Source: an uncultured Reyranella sp. (GTDB lineage Bacteria; Pseudomonadota; Alphaproteobacteria; Reyranellales; Reyranellaceae). Taken from it: 64,000 bases of DNA. A program made the position numbers and the translations under genes. Under the pieces are notes generated by a model. It was given only the letters and a program-made list of their open reading frames with translations. It did not search any database and had not been told where the DNA came from. The stretch lies in contig NZ_CAMFKM010000016.1 of NCBI RefSeq assembly GCF_945957355.1, forward strand, positions 54,420 through 118,419, read 5' to 3'. Positions 46,159 to 54,947 of this stretch are shown in pieces; position 1 is the first letter of the stretch, and every line of letters begins with the position of its first letter.

Positions 46159-47210
46159 TCAACCATCTTCCAGGCGAGATCGGCCATCGCGCGGGCCCGG
46201 TTGCCGTACTTGGTCGCTGTCTCCGAAGAGGCGTTGCCGTCGAGGCCGCGCTTGTAGACGCCCTGCACGATGGCGGCGAGGCGGAACAGGGAGAAGGCGA
46301 GGTAGAAGGCCCAGGCCGGCACTTCCTTGCGGCCGGTACGGCGAGCGTAGGCCGCGAGATATTCCTGCTCGGTCGGGATGCCGAAAGCCTTCAGGTCCTG
46401 GCCCGCATAGCCGCCCGAGGCGCCAAAGCCTTCGCCGAAATGGTACATCATGCAGTTGTAGCCGAGGTCGGCCAGCGGATGGCCGAGCGTCGAGAGTTCC
46501 CAATCGAGAACCGCGATGACGCGCGGCTCGGTCGGGTGCACGATCGTGTTGCCGAGGCGATAGTCGCCATGGTTGATGCGCGTCTCGTCGCCCGGCGGGA
46601 TGTTCTCCGGCAGCCACTTCTTCAGGGCTTCCATCGATTCGATGTCTTCGGTGCGGGCGAGATCGTACTGGCTCGACCAGCGCGCGACCTGACGCTGGAT
46701 GTACTGGCCCTCGCGCCCGTAGTCGCCGAGGCCGACGGCGCGGTAGTCGACATTGTGCAGCCGCGCCAGCACGTCATTCATCGAATCGAAGATCTTGCCG
46801 CGATCGGCCGGCGAGACGCCGGGCATGCGCACGTCGGCGAAGACGCGGCCGGGCAGGAACTGCATGATGTAGAAGGCGGTGCCGATCACCGCATCGTCCT
46901 GGCAGAGCGCATAGGGCTTGGGCACTGGCACGTCGGTATGGTCCGCCAGCGCCTTGATCACGCGATATTCGCGGTCGACCTGGTGGGCCGAGGGTAGCAG
47001 CTTGCCCGGCGGCTTCTTGCGCAGGACATACTGGTTCCCGCCGCCGTCGGTGACGTGGAAGGTCGGGTTGCTCTGCCCGCCCTCGAACTGCAACACGCTG
47101 ATCGGGCCGCGATAACCCTCGACATTGGCTTTCATGTAATCGGCGAGCCGGGCTTCGTCGAAGACATGGGCAGGGCGAACGGGCGTGAGATTGTCGGGCA
47201 GATTGGACAT
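46146..47210 (-). CDS. APH/choline-kinase-fold phosphotransferase (ACAD10-like)
   Basis: 354 residues. Protein-kinase-like phosphotransferase features: the nucleotide-binding lysine region VLRKKPPGKLLPSAHQVDREYRVIKAL, the catalytic loop NHGDYRLGNTIVHP and the metal-binding VIAVLDWELSTLGHPLADLGYN. It resembles the phosphotransferase part of ACAD10/11 and bacterial homologues, which phosphorylate 4-hydroxyacyl-CoA. The acyl-CoA synthetase gene lies 65 bp upstream on the same strand, so a CoA-linked substrate is likely. Confidence 0.88.
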   Translation of the reverse strand: MSNLPDNLTPVRPAHVFDEARLADYMKANVEGYRGPISVLQFEGGQSNPTFHVTDGGGNQYVLRKKPPGKLLPSAHQVDREYRVIKALADHTDVPVPKPYALCQDDAVIGTAFYIMQFLPGRVFADVRMPGVSPADRGKIFDSMNDVLARLHNVDYRAVGLGDYGREGQYIQRQVARWSSQYDLARTEDIESMEALKKWLPENIPPGDETRINHGDYRLGNTIVHPTEPRVIAVLDWELSTLGHPLADLGYNCMMYHFGEGFGASGGYAGQDLKAFGIPTEQEYLAAYARRTGRKEVPAWAFYLAFSLFRLAAIVQGVYKRGLDGNASSETATKYGNRARAMADLAWKMVEKRA

Positions 47211-47275
47211 GGGACTGTTCTAGAACCGTCGTTTCGGAAATTCGAGGCGCGTTTGCTTCAAGGTCCGCAGGGCGG

Positions 47276-48835
47276 TCAGTTGATGTTGCGCCCCAGGCCT
47301 TCCCAGTAGGGTTTGCGCAGTTCGCGCTTCAGGATCTTGCCGGTCGGATTACGCGGCAGGGCGTCGATGAAATCCACCGACTTGGGCAGTTTATAGCCTG
47401 CGATCCGTTCGCGGGCCCAGCCGATCAAGTCGCCAGGTGTCACGTCTGCGTCGGCCTTGCACACCACGATGGCCTTCACGGCCTCGCCCCAGCGCTCGTC
47501 GGGTACGCCGATCACCGCCACATCGGCGACGGCGGGATGGCCGAACAGCGCGCTTTCGACTTCGGCCGGATAGATGTTCTCACCGCCCGAGACGATCATG
47601 TCCTTCACGCGATCGTAGATGAAGAGGTAGCCCTTTTCGTCGAGATAGCCCGCATCGCCGGTGAAGAACCAGTCGCCCTGGATGGCGCGTTTGGTGGCGT
47701 CGGGCAGGCGCCAGTAGCCGCGCATGACCTGGGGCGAGCGGATCGCGATCTCGCCGACGCTGCCCGGGGCGACATCGGCGCCGGTATCGTCGACGATGCG
47801 CAGTTCGACGCCGACCTGGGCATAGCCGCAGGACAGGAGCTTCCTGGCATCCGAGGGATCGTGATCCTCGGCCGGCAGCAGGGTGATGGCGCCGGTCGTC
47901 TCGGTGAGGCCGTAGACCTGCTGGAAGCCGCAGCCGAAGGTCGCCATCGCCTGCTTCAACAACTCCGCCGGGATCGGGGCGGCGCCATAGACGATCAGGC
48001 GCAGGCTCGACAGGTCGGTCTCGCGAATCTGCGGCGATTGCACCAGGAACAGGATCATGGCCGGCACAAGCAGCATGACCTCGATGCGGTCCCGCTCGAT
48101 GATCTCGAGCACGCGGGCAGGCACGAACTCGCGGACGATGTGGTTGGTGGCGCCGGCGAACAGGCCGGCGATCGCCCAGCCCGCGCCGCCGATATGGAAC
48201 ATCGGCAGGCAGACGATGTTCTGCGTGCCGGGTTTCATGAGCCAACTCCGTGTCCATTGCTCGAACATGAAGGCGAAGTTGGCGTTGGTGAGTTCCGCCC
48301 CCTTGGGCAGGCCCGTGGTGCCGCTGGTGTAGAACTGCACGGCGGTGTCGTGGGGCCGGGCGGGCAGGTGAGGGTCGGTCTCGGCGTGGCGGTCCCGCCA
48401 TGCGGCGAAGGCTTCCCAGGTCCCGTGGCGCGGTCCCAGGGTCACGACCTTGCGGACGGTCTTCAACTGGTCGCGGATCTTCTCGACAACCGGGAAATAC
48501 TCCTCGCCGACGAAGAGAATCTCGGCCTCCGCATCGTTCACGATCTGCAGGACCTCGGGCGGCGCCAGGCGCCAGTTCACCGACACCATCACGGCGCTGG
48601 CCTTGGCGACGCCGAACAGCAATTCGAAGAAGACGTCGCTGCTCTTGTCGAGATGGGCGACGCGGACCTGCGGCCTCACGCCCTCGGCGATCAGGCCATT
48701 GGCGACGCGGCTCGAGGCGAGATCGAGTGTGCCGTAGGTGGTGGTCCGGCCTTCATAGACGAGCGCCACTGTGTCCGGCCGCACCGCGCCGTGGGCGCGC
48801 ACGATGTCGGCCAAGCCAACCATCTCGATACTCAT
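47276..48835 (-). CDS. Acyl-CoA synthetase (AMP-binding, medium/long-chain type)
   Basis: 519 residues from ATG 48835 (AGGGGAAACGTCCT before it). AMP-binding motifs: FYTSGTTGLPKGAELTN, YGLTETTGAITLLP, WFFTGDAGYLDEKGYLFIYDRVKDMIVSGGENIYPAEVE and the C-terminal catalytic Lys in LPRNPTGKILKRELR. It makes acyl-CoA from a carboxylate, ATP and CoA. It is upstream of the phosphotransferase, with which it forms a two-gene operon. Confidence 0.92.
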   Translation of the reverse strand: MSIEMVGLADIVRAHGAVRPDTVALVYEGRTTTYGTLDLASSRVANGLIAEGVRPQVRVAHLDKSSDVFFELLFGVAKASAVMVSVNWRLAPPEVLQIVNDAEAEILFVGEEYFPVVEKIRDQLKTVRKVVTLGPRHGTWEAFAAWRDRHAETDPHLPARPHDTAVQFYTSGTTGLPKGAELTNANFAFMFEQWTRSWLMKPGTQNIVCLPMFHIGGAGWAIAGLFAGATNHIVREFVPARVLEIIERDRIEVMLLVPAMILFLVQSPQIRETDLSSLRLIVYGAAPIPAELLKQAMATFGCGFQQVYGLTETTGAITLLPAEDHDPSDARKLLSCGYAQVGVELRIVDDTGADVAPGSVGEIAIRSPQVMRGYWRLPDATKRAIQGDWFFTGDAGYLDEKGYLFIYDRVKDMIVSGGENIYPAEVESALFGHPAVADVAVIGVPDERWGEAVKAIVVCKADADVTPGDLIGWARERIAGYKLPKSVDFIDALPRNPTGKILKRELRKPYWEGLGRNIN

Positions 48836-48969
48836 AGGACGTTTCCCCTGCGATATTGGCCCGTCCTGTCGGCGTCCGGGCAGGGGCATCCTTCGGTGGT
48901 TTTGAAGTGAATTCAAGAGCTTGATCGCCTAGTGTCGCGAGGCCGAAGGAGGCGTATCCAAGGGGTTTC

Positions 48970-49941
48970 ATGGGCAAGCGTATTCTGGTCACGGGCGGGG
49001 CGGGTTTCCTCGGTTCGCATCTCTGCGAGCGGCTGCTCGAGGCGGGCCACGACGTGCTGTGCGTCGACAACTATTTCACCGGCAGCAAGGCCAATCTTGT
49101 GGCCTGCCTGGACAACCGGCGCTTCGAACTGATGCGCCACGACGTGACCTTCCCGCTCTATGTCGAGGTCGACGAGATCTACAATCTCGCCTGCCCGGCC
49201 TCGCCCATCCACTACCAGCACGATCCGGTGCAGACGACCAAGACCAGCGTACATGGCGCCATCAACATGCTGGGGCTGGCCAAGCGGGTACGTGCCAAGA
49301 TCTTCCAGGCCTCGACCAGCGAGGTCTATGGCGACCCGACGGTACACCCCCAGGTCGAGAGCTACCGCGGCAATGTCAATCCGCTGGGCCCGCGGGCCTG
49401 CTACGACGAGGGCAAGCGCTGCGCAGAGACGCTGTTCTTCGACTATCACCGCCAGCACAATCTGCGCATCAAGGTGGCGCGGATCTTCAACACCTACGGG
49501 CCGCGCATGCATCCCAACGACGGGCGGGTGGTGTCGAACTTCATCGTGCAGGCGCTGAAGGGCGAGGACATCACGATCTACGGCGACGGCATGCAGACGC
49601 GGGCGTTCTGCTACGTCGACGACCTTCTGGACGGCTGGCTGCGGCTGATGGACCACACGCCGGACGACTTCACGGGACCGGTGAACATCGGCAACCCGGT
49701 GGAGATGCCGATCCGGCACCTGGCGGAGAAGATCCTGGAGAAGGTCGGGGGGCGGAGCCGGCTGGTGTTCGAGCCGCTGCCGGTCGACGATCCGATGCAG
49801 CGCTGCCCGGACATCACCCTGGCGCGCGAGATGCTGAAGTGGGAGCCGAAGGTGGCCCTCGACGACGGCCTCACAAAGACCATCGCTTTCTTCGACGACC
49901 TGTTGAAGAGCAACAGGGGCGTCAGCGGTATCGGGCGGTAG
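48970..49941 (+). CDS. UDP-glucuronate decarboxylase (UDP-xylose synthase)
   Basis: 323 residues, NAD-dependent SDR-type epimerase fold. TGGAGFLGSHLCERLL is the NAD motif, with Tyr145/Lys149 in the YDEGK catalytic motif. NLACPASPIHYQHDPVQTTKTSVHGAINMLGLAKR is the UDP-xylose synthase signature. It converts UDP-glucuronate to UDP-xylose with CO2 release. It begins the glycan patch 134 bp from the divergent acyl-CoA synthetase gene and ends at a strong terminator facing the next gene. Confidence 0.92.
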   Translation: MGKRILVTGGAGFLGSHLCERLLEAGHDVLCVDNYFTGSKANLVACLDNRRFELMRHDVTFPLYVEVDEIYNLACPASPIHYQHDPVQTTKTSVHGAINMLGLAKRVRAKIFQASTSEVYGDPTVHPQVESYRGNVNPLGPRACYDEGKRCAETLFFDYHRQHNLRIKVARIFNTYGPRMHPNDGRVVSNFIVQALKGEDITIYGDGMQTRAFCYVDDLLDGWLRLMDHTPDDFTGPVNIGNPVEMPIRHLAEKILEKVGGRSRLVFEPLPVDDPMQRCPDITLAREMLKWEPKVALDDGLTKTIAFFDDLLKSNRGVSGIGR

Positions 49942-49953
49942 CCCATATGCAAA

Positions 49954-49979
49954 GCGCCGCGAAGCTTCCTTCGCGGCGC
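49954..49979. terminator. Bidirectional rho-independent terminator
   Basis: A perfect 11 bp stem, GCGCCGCGAAG with CTTCGCGGCGC, closes a 4-base loop. Flanking AAA and ATTT make it usable in both directions. It lies between the convergent UDP-xylose synthase and GDP-mannose epimerase-like genes. Confidence 0.85.
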
Positions 49980-50006
49980 ATTTGACGTCGTCGATCTGTC
50001 GAAAGT

Positions 50007-51032
50007 CTACTGCGCGGCGAGGGCCTGCTTCGGCAGCGCGTTGACAACCGAGGCCTTGCCCGAGGTCATCTCGTCGTAGATCCACTTGTAGGTCTTCTCC
50101 ATGCCGTCCTCGAGACGGATGGAAGGGGCCCAGTTCATCAGCTTCTTGATCAGCGTGTTGTCGCTGTTGCGGCCGCGCACGCCCTTGGGCGCGTCGAGCT
50201 TATAGCTGCGCTTCAGCTTGATGCCGGCGATCTTCTCGACGATGTCGACCAGCGTGTTGATGCTGACCAACTCGTCGCTTCCGATGTTCAGCGGCTCGAT
50301 GATGTCGCTCTCCGCGAGCTTGATCGTGCCCTCGGTGCAGTCGTCGATGTACATGAACGAACGTGTCTGCTCGCCGTCGCCCCAGATCTCGATCTCGTGC
50401 TTGCCCGAGAGCTTGGCGGCGATGACCTTGCGGCACATGGCGGCCGGGGCCTTTTCGCGGCCGCCGTCATAGGTGCCTTCCGGCCCATAGACGTTGTGGT
50501 AGCGGGCCACGCGGGTGGCCATGCCGTAGTCCTCGCGATAGTGGCGAGCCATGCGTTCGCTAAAGAGCTTCTCCCAGCCGTAGCCGTCTTCCGGCAGCGC
50601 GGGGTAGGCGTCTTCTTCCTTCAGCGCCGTGACGTTGGCATCGGTCTGCTTGTCACCGTTGTAGACGCAGGCAGAGGACGAATAGAAGAAGCGCGGCACG
50701 CCGGCTTCCTTGGCGGCGACCAGCATGTGGGTGCTGATCAGCACCGACAGCATGCACTCGGCCTTGTGGGTCTCGATGAAGCCCATCCCGCCCATGTCGG
50801 CAGCCAGGTTGTAGATCATCGAGGCGCCCTTGGCGGCCTTGCGGCAGGGCTCGAGCAGGGCGAGGTCGCCCACCTGGTTCTCGACGCCGGGAATCTTCTG
50901 GTACCACTCCTCGAGCGGCTTTACGTCGACGGCCCGGATCTTGGTGTGCCCGCGCTGCTGCAGGACCTTCACCAGATGGCCGCCGATAAAGCCACCGGCG
51001 CCGGTCACGACGACGAGATCATTCTTGGACAT
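50007..51032 (-). CDS. NAD-dependent epimerase similar to GDP-mannose 3,5-epimerase
   Basis: 341 residues. The NAD motif GAGGFIGGHLVKVL is followed by the family-defining AADMGGMGFIETH. Catalytic residues of plant GDP-mannose 3,5-epimerase can be placed with the same spacing: Cys122 (SSACVY), Tyr151/Lys155 (YGWEK) and Lys194 (GGREKAPAAMCRK). Plant GME turns GDP-mannose into GDP-L-galactose and GDP-L-gulose. Bacterial homologues serve polysaccharide synthesis. The real donor sugar is unproven. It converges on the UDP-xylose synthase and diverges from the carbamoyltransferase. Confidence 0.85.
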   Translation of the reverse strand: MSKNDLVVVTGAGGFIGGHLVKVLQQRGHTKIRAVDVKPLEEWYQKIPGVENQVGDLALLEPCRKAAKGASMIYNLAADMGGMGFIETHKAECMLSVLISTHMLVAAKEAGVPRFFYSSSACVYNGDKQTDANVTALKEEDAYPALPEDGYGWEKLFSERMARHYREDYGMATRVARYHNVYGPEGTYDGGREKAPAAMCRKVIAAKLSGKHEIEIWGDGEQTRSFMYIDDCTEGTIKLAESDIIEPLNIGSDELVSINTLVDIVEKIAGIKLKRSYKLDAPKGVRGRNSDNTLIKKLMNWAPSIRLEDGMEKTYKWIYDEMTSGKASVVNALPKQALAAQ

Positions 51033-51339
51033 GCACGAAAGCCTTTCGATCGAAGCGAGGGGTTTTATCCGACTTATCAGCGACTTGCGAGGGCGGCTCC
51101 ACGCCTCGGGCGAGCACGCGATCGGGGCCCCGGGAGGGGGAAGGGCCGCGCGAGGATGTCCGTTTGCTTGGAAGTGCCGGCCTCGTCAAGCGGTCGCCGC
51201 GCCGCATGGGCTGTGCGCGATGTCGAGCCAGGACGCCGCGCCGAAAGCTGCAAGCCTGGTGAAAAAGGTGGTCCGCCGCAAAAATTGATCTATACCAACC
51301 ACATAGACGCAATTTGCTCGCGATGTCCGACCTGTCCGC
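51033..51339. other. Divergent intergenic region in the glycan patch
   Basis: 307 bp without a credible gene between the epimerase-like gene and the carbamoyltransferase. GC-rich for most of its length with a GGGGCCCC block; from about 51275 to 51315 it turns AT-richer (AAAAATTGATCTATACC). No convincing -35/-10 pair, operator or hairpin was found. It must contain promoters for the two divergent genes. Confidence 0.5.
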
Positions 51340-53094
51340 ATGACCTACATTCTCGGCCTTAATGCCTACCATGCGGATGCCGCTGCTTGCCTCGTGAAGG
51401 ATGGCGAGCTGGTCGCGGCGGTGGAAGAGGAACGGTTTCGCCGGATCAAGCATTGGGGGGGATTCCCCAGCGAGTCGATCCGCTACTGCCTCGCCGAGGC
51501 CGGCATATCGCTGGGTGACGTCGACCATGTGGCGCTCAACAGCGACAACAAGGCCAACCGCTGGCGCAAGCTCGCCTACGCGCTGACCTCAGGCGTCAGC
51601 CTGAATTATGTGATGAGCCGGCTGCGCAATCGCGGCGAGCGGGCCGACATTGCAGGCAATCTGAAGCGTCATTTGCCCGACCAGGAGTTTCGCGGTGCGG
51701 CGCATGCGGTCGAGCATCACCTCTGCCATCTCGCCTCAGCCTTCCTGGTCTCTCCGTACGAGAGGGCCGTGGCGGTCTCGGTCGACGGGTTCGGCGATTT
51801 TTCCTCTGCGGCCTGGGGGGTGGGCGAGGGGGGCACCCTGTCGGTCGATGGCCGGGTCTACTTCCCGCACTCGCTGGGCGTGTTCTACGAAGCGATGACG
51901 CAGTTCATCGGCTTCCCGCACTATGGCGACGAGTACAAGGTCATGGGCCTCGCGCCCTACGGCCAGCCGTCCTTCGTCGAGCAGATGAAGCGGATCGTCC
52001 GCCTCGGAAACGACGGCACCTTCGCGCTCGACCTGCGCTACTTCCGCCATGCCTCGGGCGAGGGCGCCAACTACCAGGTGAAGGACGGCATTCCGTCGGG
52101 TGGTCGCCTGTGGAGCGACGAACTCGCGAAGCTGCTGGGTCCGGCGCGCGATCCCGCCGCACCGCTGGAGGACAAGCACCGCGACATCGCGCGCTCCGCC
52201 CAGGTGACCTACGAGAACGCCTTCTTCAACCTGCTCAACGCCCTGCATGCGCGCTACGGCGCCGATGCCGTCGTGCTGGCGGGCGGCTGCGCCTACAATT
52301 CGGTGGCCAACGGCAAGGTGCTGGAGCGCACGCCGTTCAGGAAACTTTACGTCCAGTCGGCGGGTGGCGATGCCGGCGGCGCGATCGGTGCGGCGTTCGC
52401 GACCTGGCACAGGATCGGCGGCGCCGCCGCCAGGCGTCACTTCGTGATGGACCATGCCTATTGGGGGCCGTCGGCGACGCCGGACGAGATCGCGGCGGCC
52501 ATCGCCCGGCGACGTGCCGATTTCGACTCGGCGGGCTGCCGCATCGAGCGCATCGCCGACGAGGCGACGCTCTGCCGCCACACGGCGCAGGCCATCTCGG
52601 AGGGCAAGGTGATCGGCTGGTTCCAGGGCCGCCTGGAATGGGGGCCGCGGGCGCTGGGCAACCGCTCGATCCTGGGCGACCCGCGCCGCGCCGACATGAA
52701 GGACATCCTCAACCTCAAGATCAAGCGGCGGGAATCCTTCCGGCCCTTCGCGCCTTCGATCCTCCGCGAAGCGGTGCCGCAGTGGTTTGAGACCGACGAC
52801 GACGTGCCGTTCATGATGCAGGTCTTCCGCATCCGCGAGGAGAAGCGGAAGGAGATCCCCGCCGTGACCCATGTCGACGGCACCGGCCGTCTGCAGACCG
52901 TCACCTGGTCGGGCAATCCGCGCTACGCCCGGCTGATCTCGGCATTCCGTGATCTCACGGGCGTGCCGATCGTGCTCAACACCAGTTTCAACGAGAACGA
53001 GCCGGTGGTCTGCAAGCCCGAGGAGGCGATCGACTGCTTCCTGCGCACAAAGATGGATGTCCTCGTGCTGGGCGACACGCTGATCCAGCGCTAG
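51340..53094 (+). CDS. Carbamoyltransferase, NodU/CmcH family
   Basis: 584 residues. The N-terminal ASKHA-like half begins ILGLNAYHADAAACLVKDGELVAAVEEERFRRIKHWGGFP. Histidines in EHHLCHLASAFL and AVSVDGFGDFSSA form the metal/carbamoyl-phosphate site. The C-terminal half contains GWFQGRLEWGPRALGNRSILGDPR and NTSFNENEPVVCKPEEAIDCFLRTKMD, the carbamoyltransferase signature. The enzyme transfers carbamoyl from carbamoyl phosphate to a hydroxyl, as in Nod factors, cephamycin and some O-antigens. It is followed by galE 52 bp downstream, so a carbamoylated sugar in a surface glycan is the best guess. Confidence 0.92.
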   Translation: MTYILGLNAYHADAAACLVKDGELVAAVEEERFRRIKHWGGFPSESIRYCLAEAGISLGDVDHVALNSDNKANRWRKLAYALTSGVSLNYVMSRLRNRGERADIAGNLKRHLPDQEFRGAAHAVEHHLCHLASAFLVSPYERAVAVSVDGFGDFSSAAWGVGEGGTLSVDGRVYFPHSLGVFYEAMTQFIGFPHYGDEYKVMGLAPYGQPSFVEQMKRIVRLGNDGTFALDLRYFRHASGEGANYQVKDGIPSGGRLWSDELAKLLGPARDPAAPLEDKHRDIARSAQVTYENAFFNLLNALHARYGADAVVLAGGCAYNSVANGKVLERTPFRKLYVQSAGGDAGGAIGAAFATWHRIGGAAARRHFVMDHAYWGPSATPDEIAAAIARRRADFDSAGCRIERIADEATLCRHTAQAISEGKVIGWFQGRLEWGPRALGNRSILGDPRRADMKDILNLKIKRRESFRPFAPSILREAVPQWFETDDDVPFMMQVFRIREEKRKEIPAVTHVDGTGRLQTVTWSGNPRYARLISAFRDLTGVPIVLNTSFNENEPVVCKPEEAIDCFLRTKMDVLVLGDTLIQR

Positions 53095-53146
53095 CCATGC
53101 AATTGAGCTATCCTGCCCAAAAGGCATTCGAGCGGGAGACGGCATA

Positions 53147-54142
53147 GTGCGAGTACTGGTGGCAGGGGGCGCAGGCTATATCGGCTCGCATACGTGCAAG
53201 GCGCTCGCCCGGGCCGGCCACCAGCCGATCGTCTACGACAACCTGCACACCGGCCATGCCTGGGCGGTGAAGTGGGGGCCGCTGGTCCAGGGCGACATCA
53301 ACGATCCCGTGGCGCTCTCTGCCGCTATCCGCGAGCACAGGCCCGAGGCGGTCATCAACTTCGCCGCCCTGGCCTATGTGGGCGAATCGATGGTTCAGCC
53401 GATCCGCTACTATCGCAACAACGTTGCCGGCATGATCACGCTGATCGAGGTGATGCGGGCGCACGATGTGGGTTCCATCGTCTTCTCCAGCAGTTGCGCA
53501 ACCTACGGCGTTCCCGACCGTCTACCGGTCGTCGAAGGTATGCAGCAGCAGCCGATCAACACCTACGGTCGCACCAAGCTGATGGGCGAGCAGATCCTGC
53601 GCGACGCCTGTGCCGCGCATGGTCTAGGGGCCATGGCACTGCGCTATTTCAACGCCGGCGGTGCCGATCCCGAGGGCGAACTGGGCGAGGAGCACGATCC
53701 CGAGACCCACATCATCCCTCTGGTGCTGCAGGCCGCACACGGAATGCGCGCGGACATCTCCCTCTTCGGCACGGACTACGATACGCCGGACGGGACCTGC
53801 GTTCGCGATTATGTCCACGTGACCGACCTTGCGGCAGCCCACGTCGCGGCGCTGACGCGCTGCAAGGCCGGCACCTTCCAGGCCTACAATCTCGGCGCTG
53901 GCCACGGCGCCAGCATCAGTGACCTGATCGCGCGGGCGCGGGTGCTCACCGGCCGCGAGATCCGCACCGTCGAGGCGCCCCGCCGCGCCGGCGATCCCCC
54001 GATCCTGGTGGCCGACGTGGCGTTGGCCCGGCAGGCACTCGATTGGGCGCCGGCCCACTCCTCGATCGACGACATCATCCGCACCAGCTGGGCCTGGATG
54101 ACGCAGAGCCGGGCGTGCGCGATGAAGGCAAAGGCCCGCTGA
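53147..54142 (+). CDS. galE: UDP-glucose 4-epimerase-type enzyme
   Basis: 331 residues from GTG 53147 with GGGAG upstream. GGAGYIGSHTCKAL, SSSCATYG, Tyr140/Lys144 (YGRTK) and the LRYFNAGGADPEGELGEEHDPETHIIPLVL segment are all GalE features. It interconverts UDP-glucose and UDP-galactose (or the N-acetyl forms). It lies between the carbamoyltransferase and a GT2 glycosyltransferase on the same strand. Confidence 0.92.
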   Translation: MRVLVAGGAGYIGSHTCKALARAGHQPIVYDNLHTGHAWAVKWGPLVQGDINDPVALSAAIREHRPEAVINFAALAYVGESMVQPIRYYRNNVAGMITLIEVMRAHDVGSIVFSSSCATYGVPDRLPVVEGMQQQPINTYGRTKLMGEQILRDACAAHGLGAMALRYFNAGGADPEGELGEEHDPETHIIPLVLQAAHGMRADISLFGTDYDTPDGTCVRDYVHVTDLAAAHVAALTRCKAGTFQAYNLGAGHGASISDLIARARVLTGREIRTVEAPRRAGDPPILVADVALARQALDWAPAHSSIDDIIRTSWAWMTQSRACAMKAKAR

Positions 54143-54152
54143 GGCGCCGCGC

Positions 54153-54947
54153 ATGGACCGCGACACCGTCACGCCGCTGCTGATCACCTTCAACGAAATC
54201 CAGAACATTGAACGGACATTGGCGAAGCTCGACTGGGCCCGGCGCATCGTCGTGATCGACAGCGGGAGCACCGACGGCACGCTTGAGATAATGTCGAAGG
54301 ATCCGCGCATCGAGATCGTCCACCGGCCGTTCGACAGCTTCGCCGAGCAGTGCAATTTCGGCCTGACCCACATCCGCACCGACTGGGTCCTGTCGCTTGA
54401 CGCCGACTACGAGCTGAGCGACGGCCTGGTCTCTGAATTGACGGAGCTTCAACCCGTGGCCGAAGACACGGGCTACAGGGCGGCCTTCGTCTATCGGATC
54501 TACGGCCGCCCGCTGCGTGGTACGCTCTATCCGCCGCGCAGCGTGCTTTATCGCGTCGCCGGCGCGCGCTATGAGAACGAGGGCCATGGGCATCGCATCC
54601 GCCTGCAGGGGCGAATCTCCGACCTCAGGGGCGTGATCTATCACGACGATCGCAAGCCGTTGTCGCGCTGGTTGGGCTCGCAGCTTAGATATGCAGCGCG
54701 CGAGGCGGCCCACCTCCTCGAGACCCCGCGCGAACGGCTGGGCCGGGCTGACCGGATCCGCCTGATGGGCTGGCCCGCGCCGATCCTGGTGCTGGGATAC
54801 GTTCTGCTTGCCAAGGGCGCCATCCTCGATGGAAGGGCCGGCTGGTTCTACGCCTTTCAGCGCCTGCTTGCTGAAGTCCTGCTGGCGCTCGAGCTGTTGG
54901 ACAGGCGCCTGTCGGCCCCGGCACGACCCGGTCGAGTTAAACGCTGA
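54153..54947 (+). CDS. GT2 family glycosyltransferase (WaaE/KdtX-like)
   Basis: 264 residues. GT-A nucleotide-sugar segment: TPLLITFNEIQNIERTL, VVIDSGSTDGT, and the metal-binding LSLDADYEL (DXD-type). It resembles the WaaE group that adds glucose or related sugars to lipopolysaccharide inner core, but the acceptor is unknown. It lies 10 bp after galE. Its 3' end overlaps the convergent sulfotransferase gene by 11 bp. Confidence 0.88.
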   Translation: MDRDTVTPLLITFNEIQNIERTLAKLDWARRIVVIDSGSTDGTLEIMSKDPRIEIVHRPFDSFAEQCNFGLTHIRTDWVLSLDADYELSDGLVSELTELQPVAEDTGYRAAFVYRIYGRPLRGTLYPPRSVLYRVAGARYENEGHGHRIRLQGRISDLRGVIYHDDRKPLSRWLGSQLRYAAREAAHLLETPRERLGRADRIRLMGWPAPILVLGYVLLAKGAILDGRAGWFYAFQRLLAEVLLALELLDRRLSAPARPGRVKR

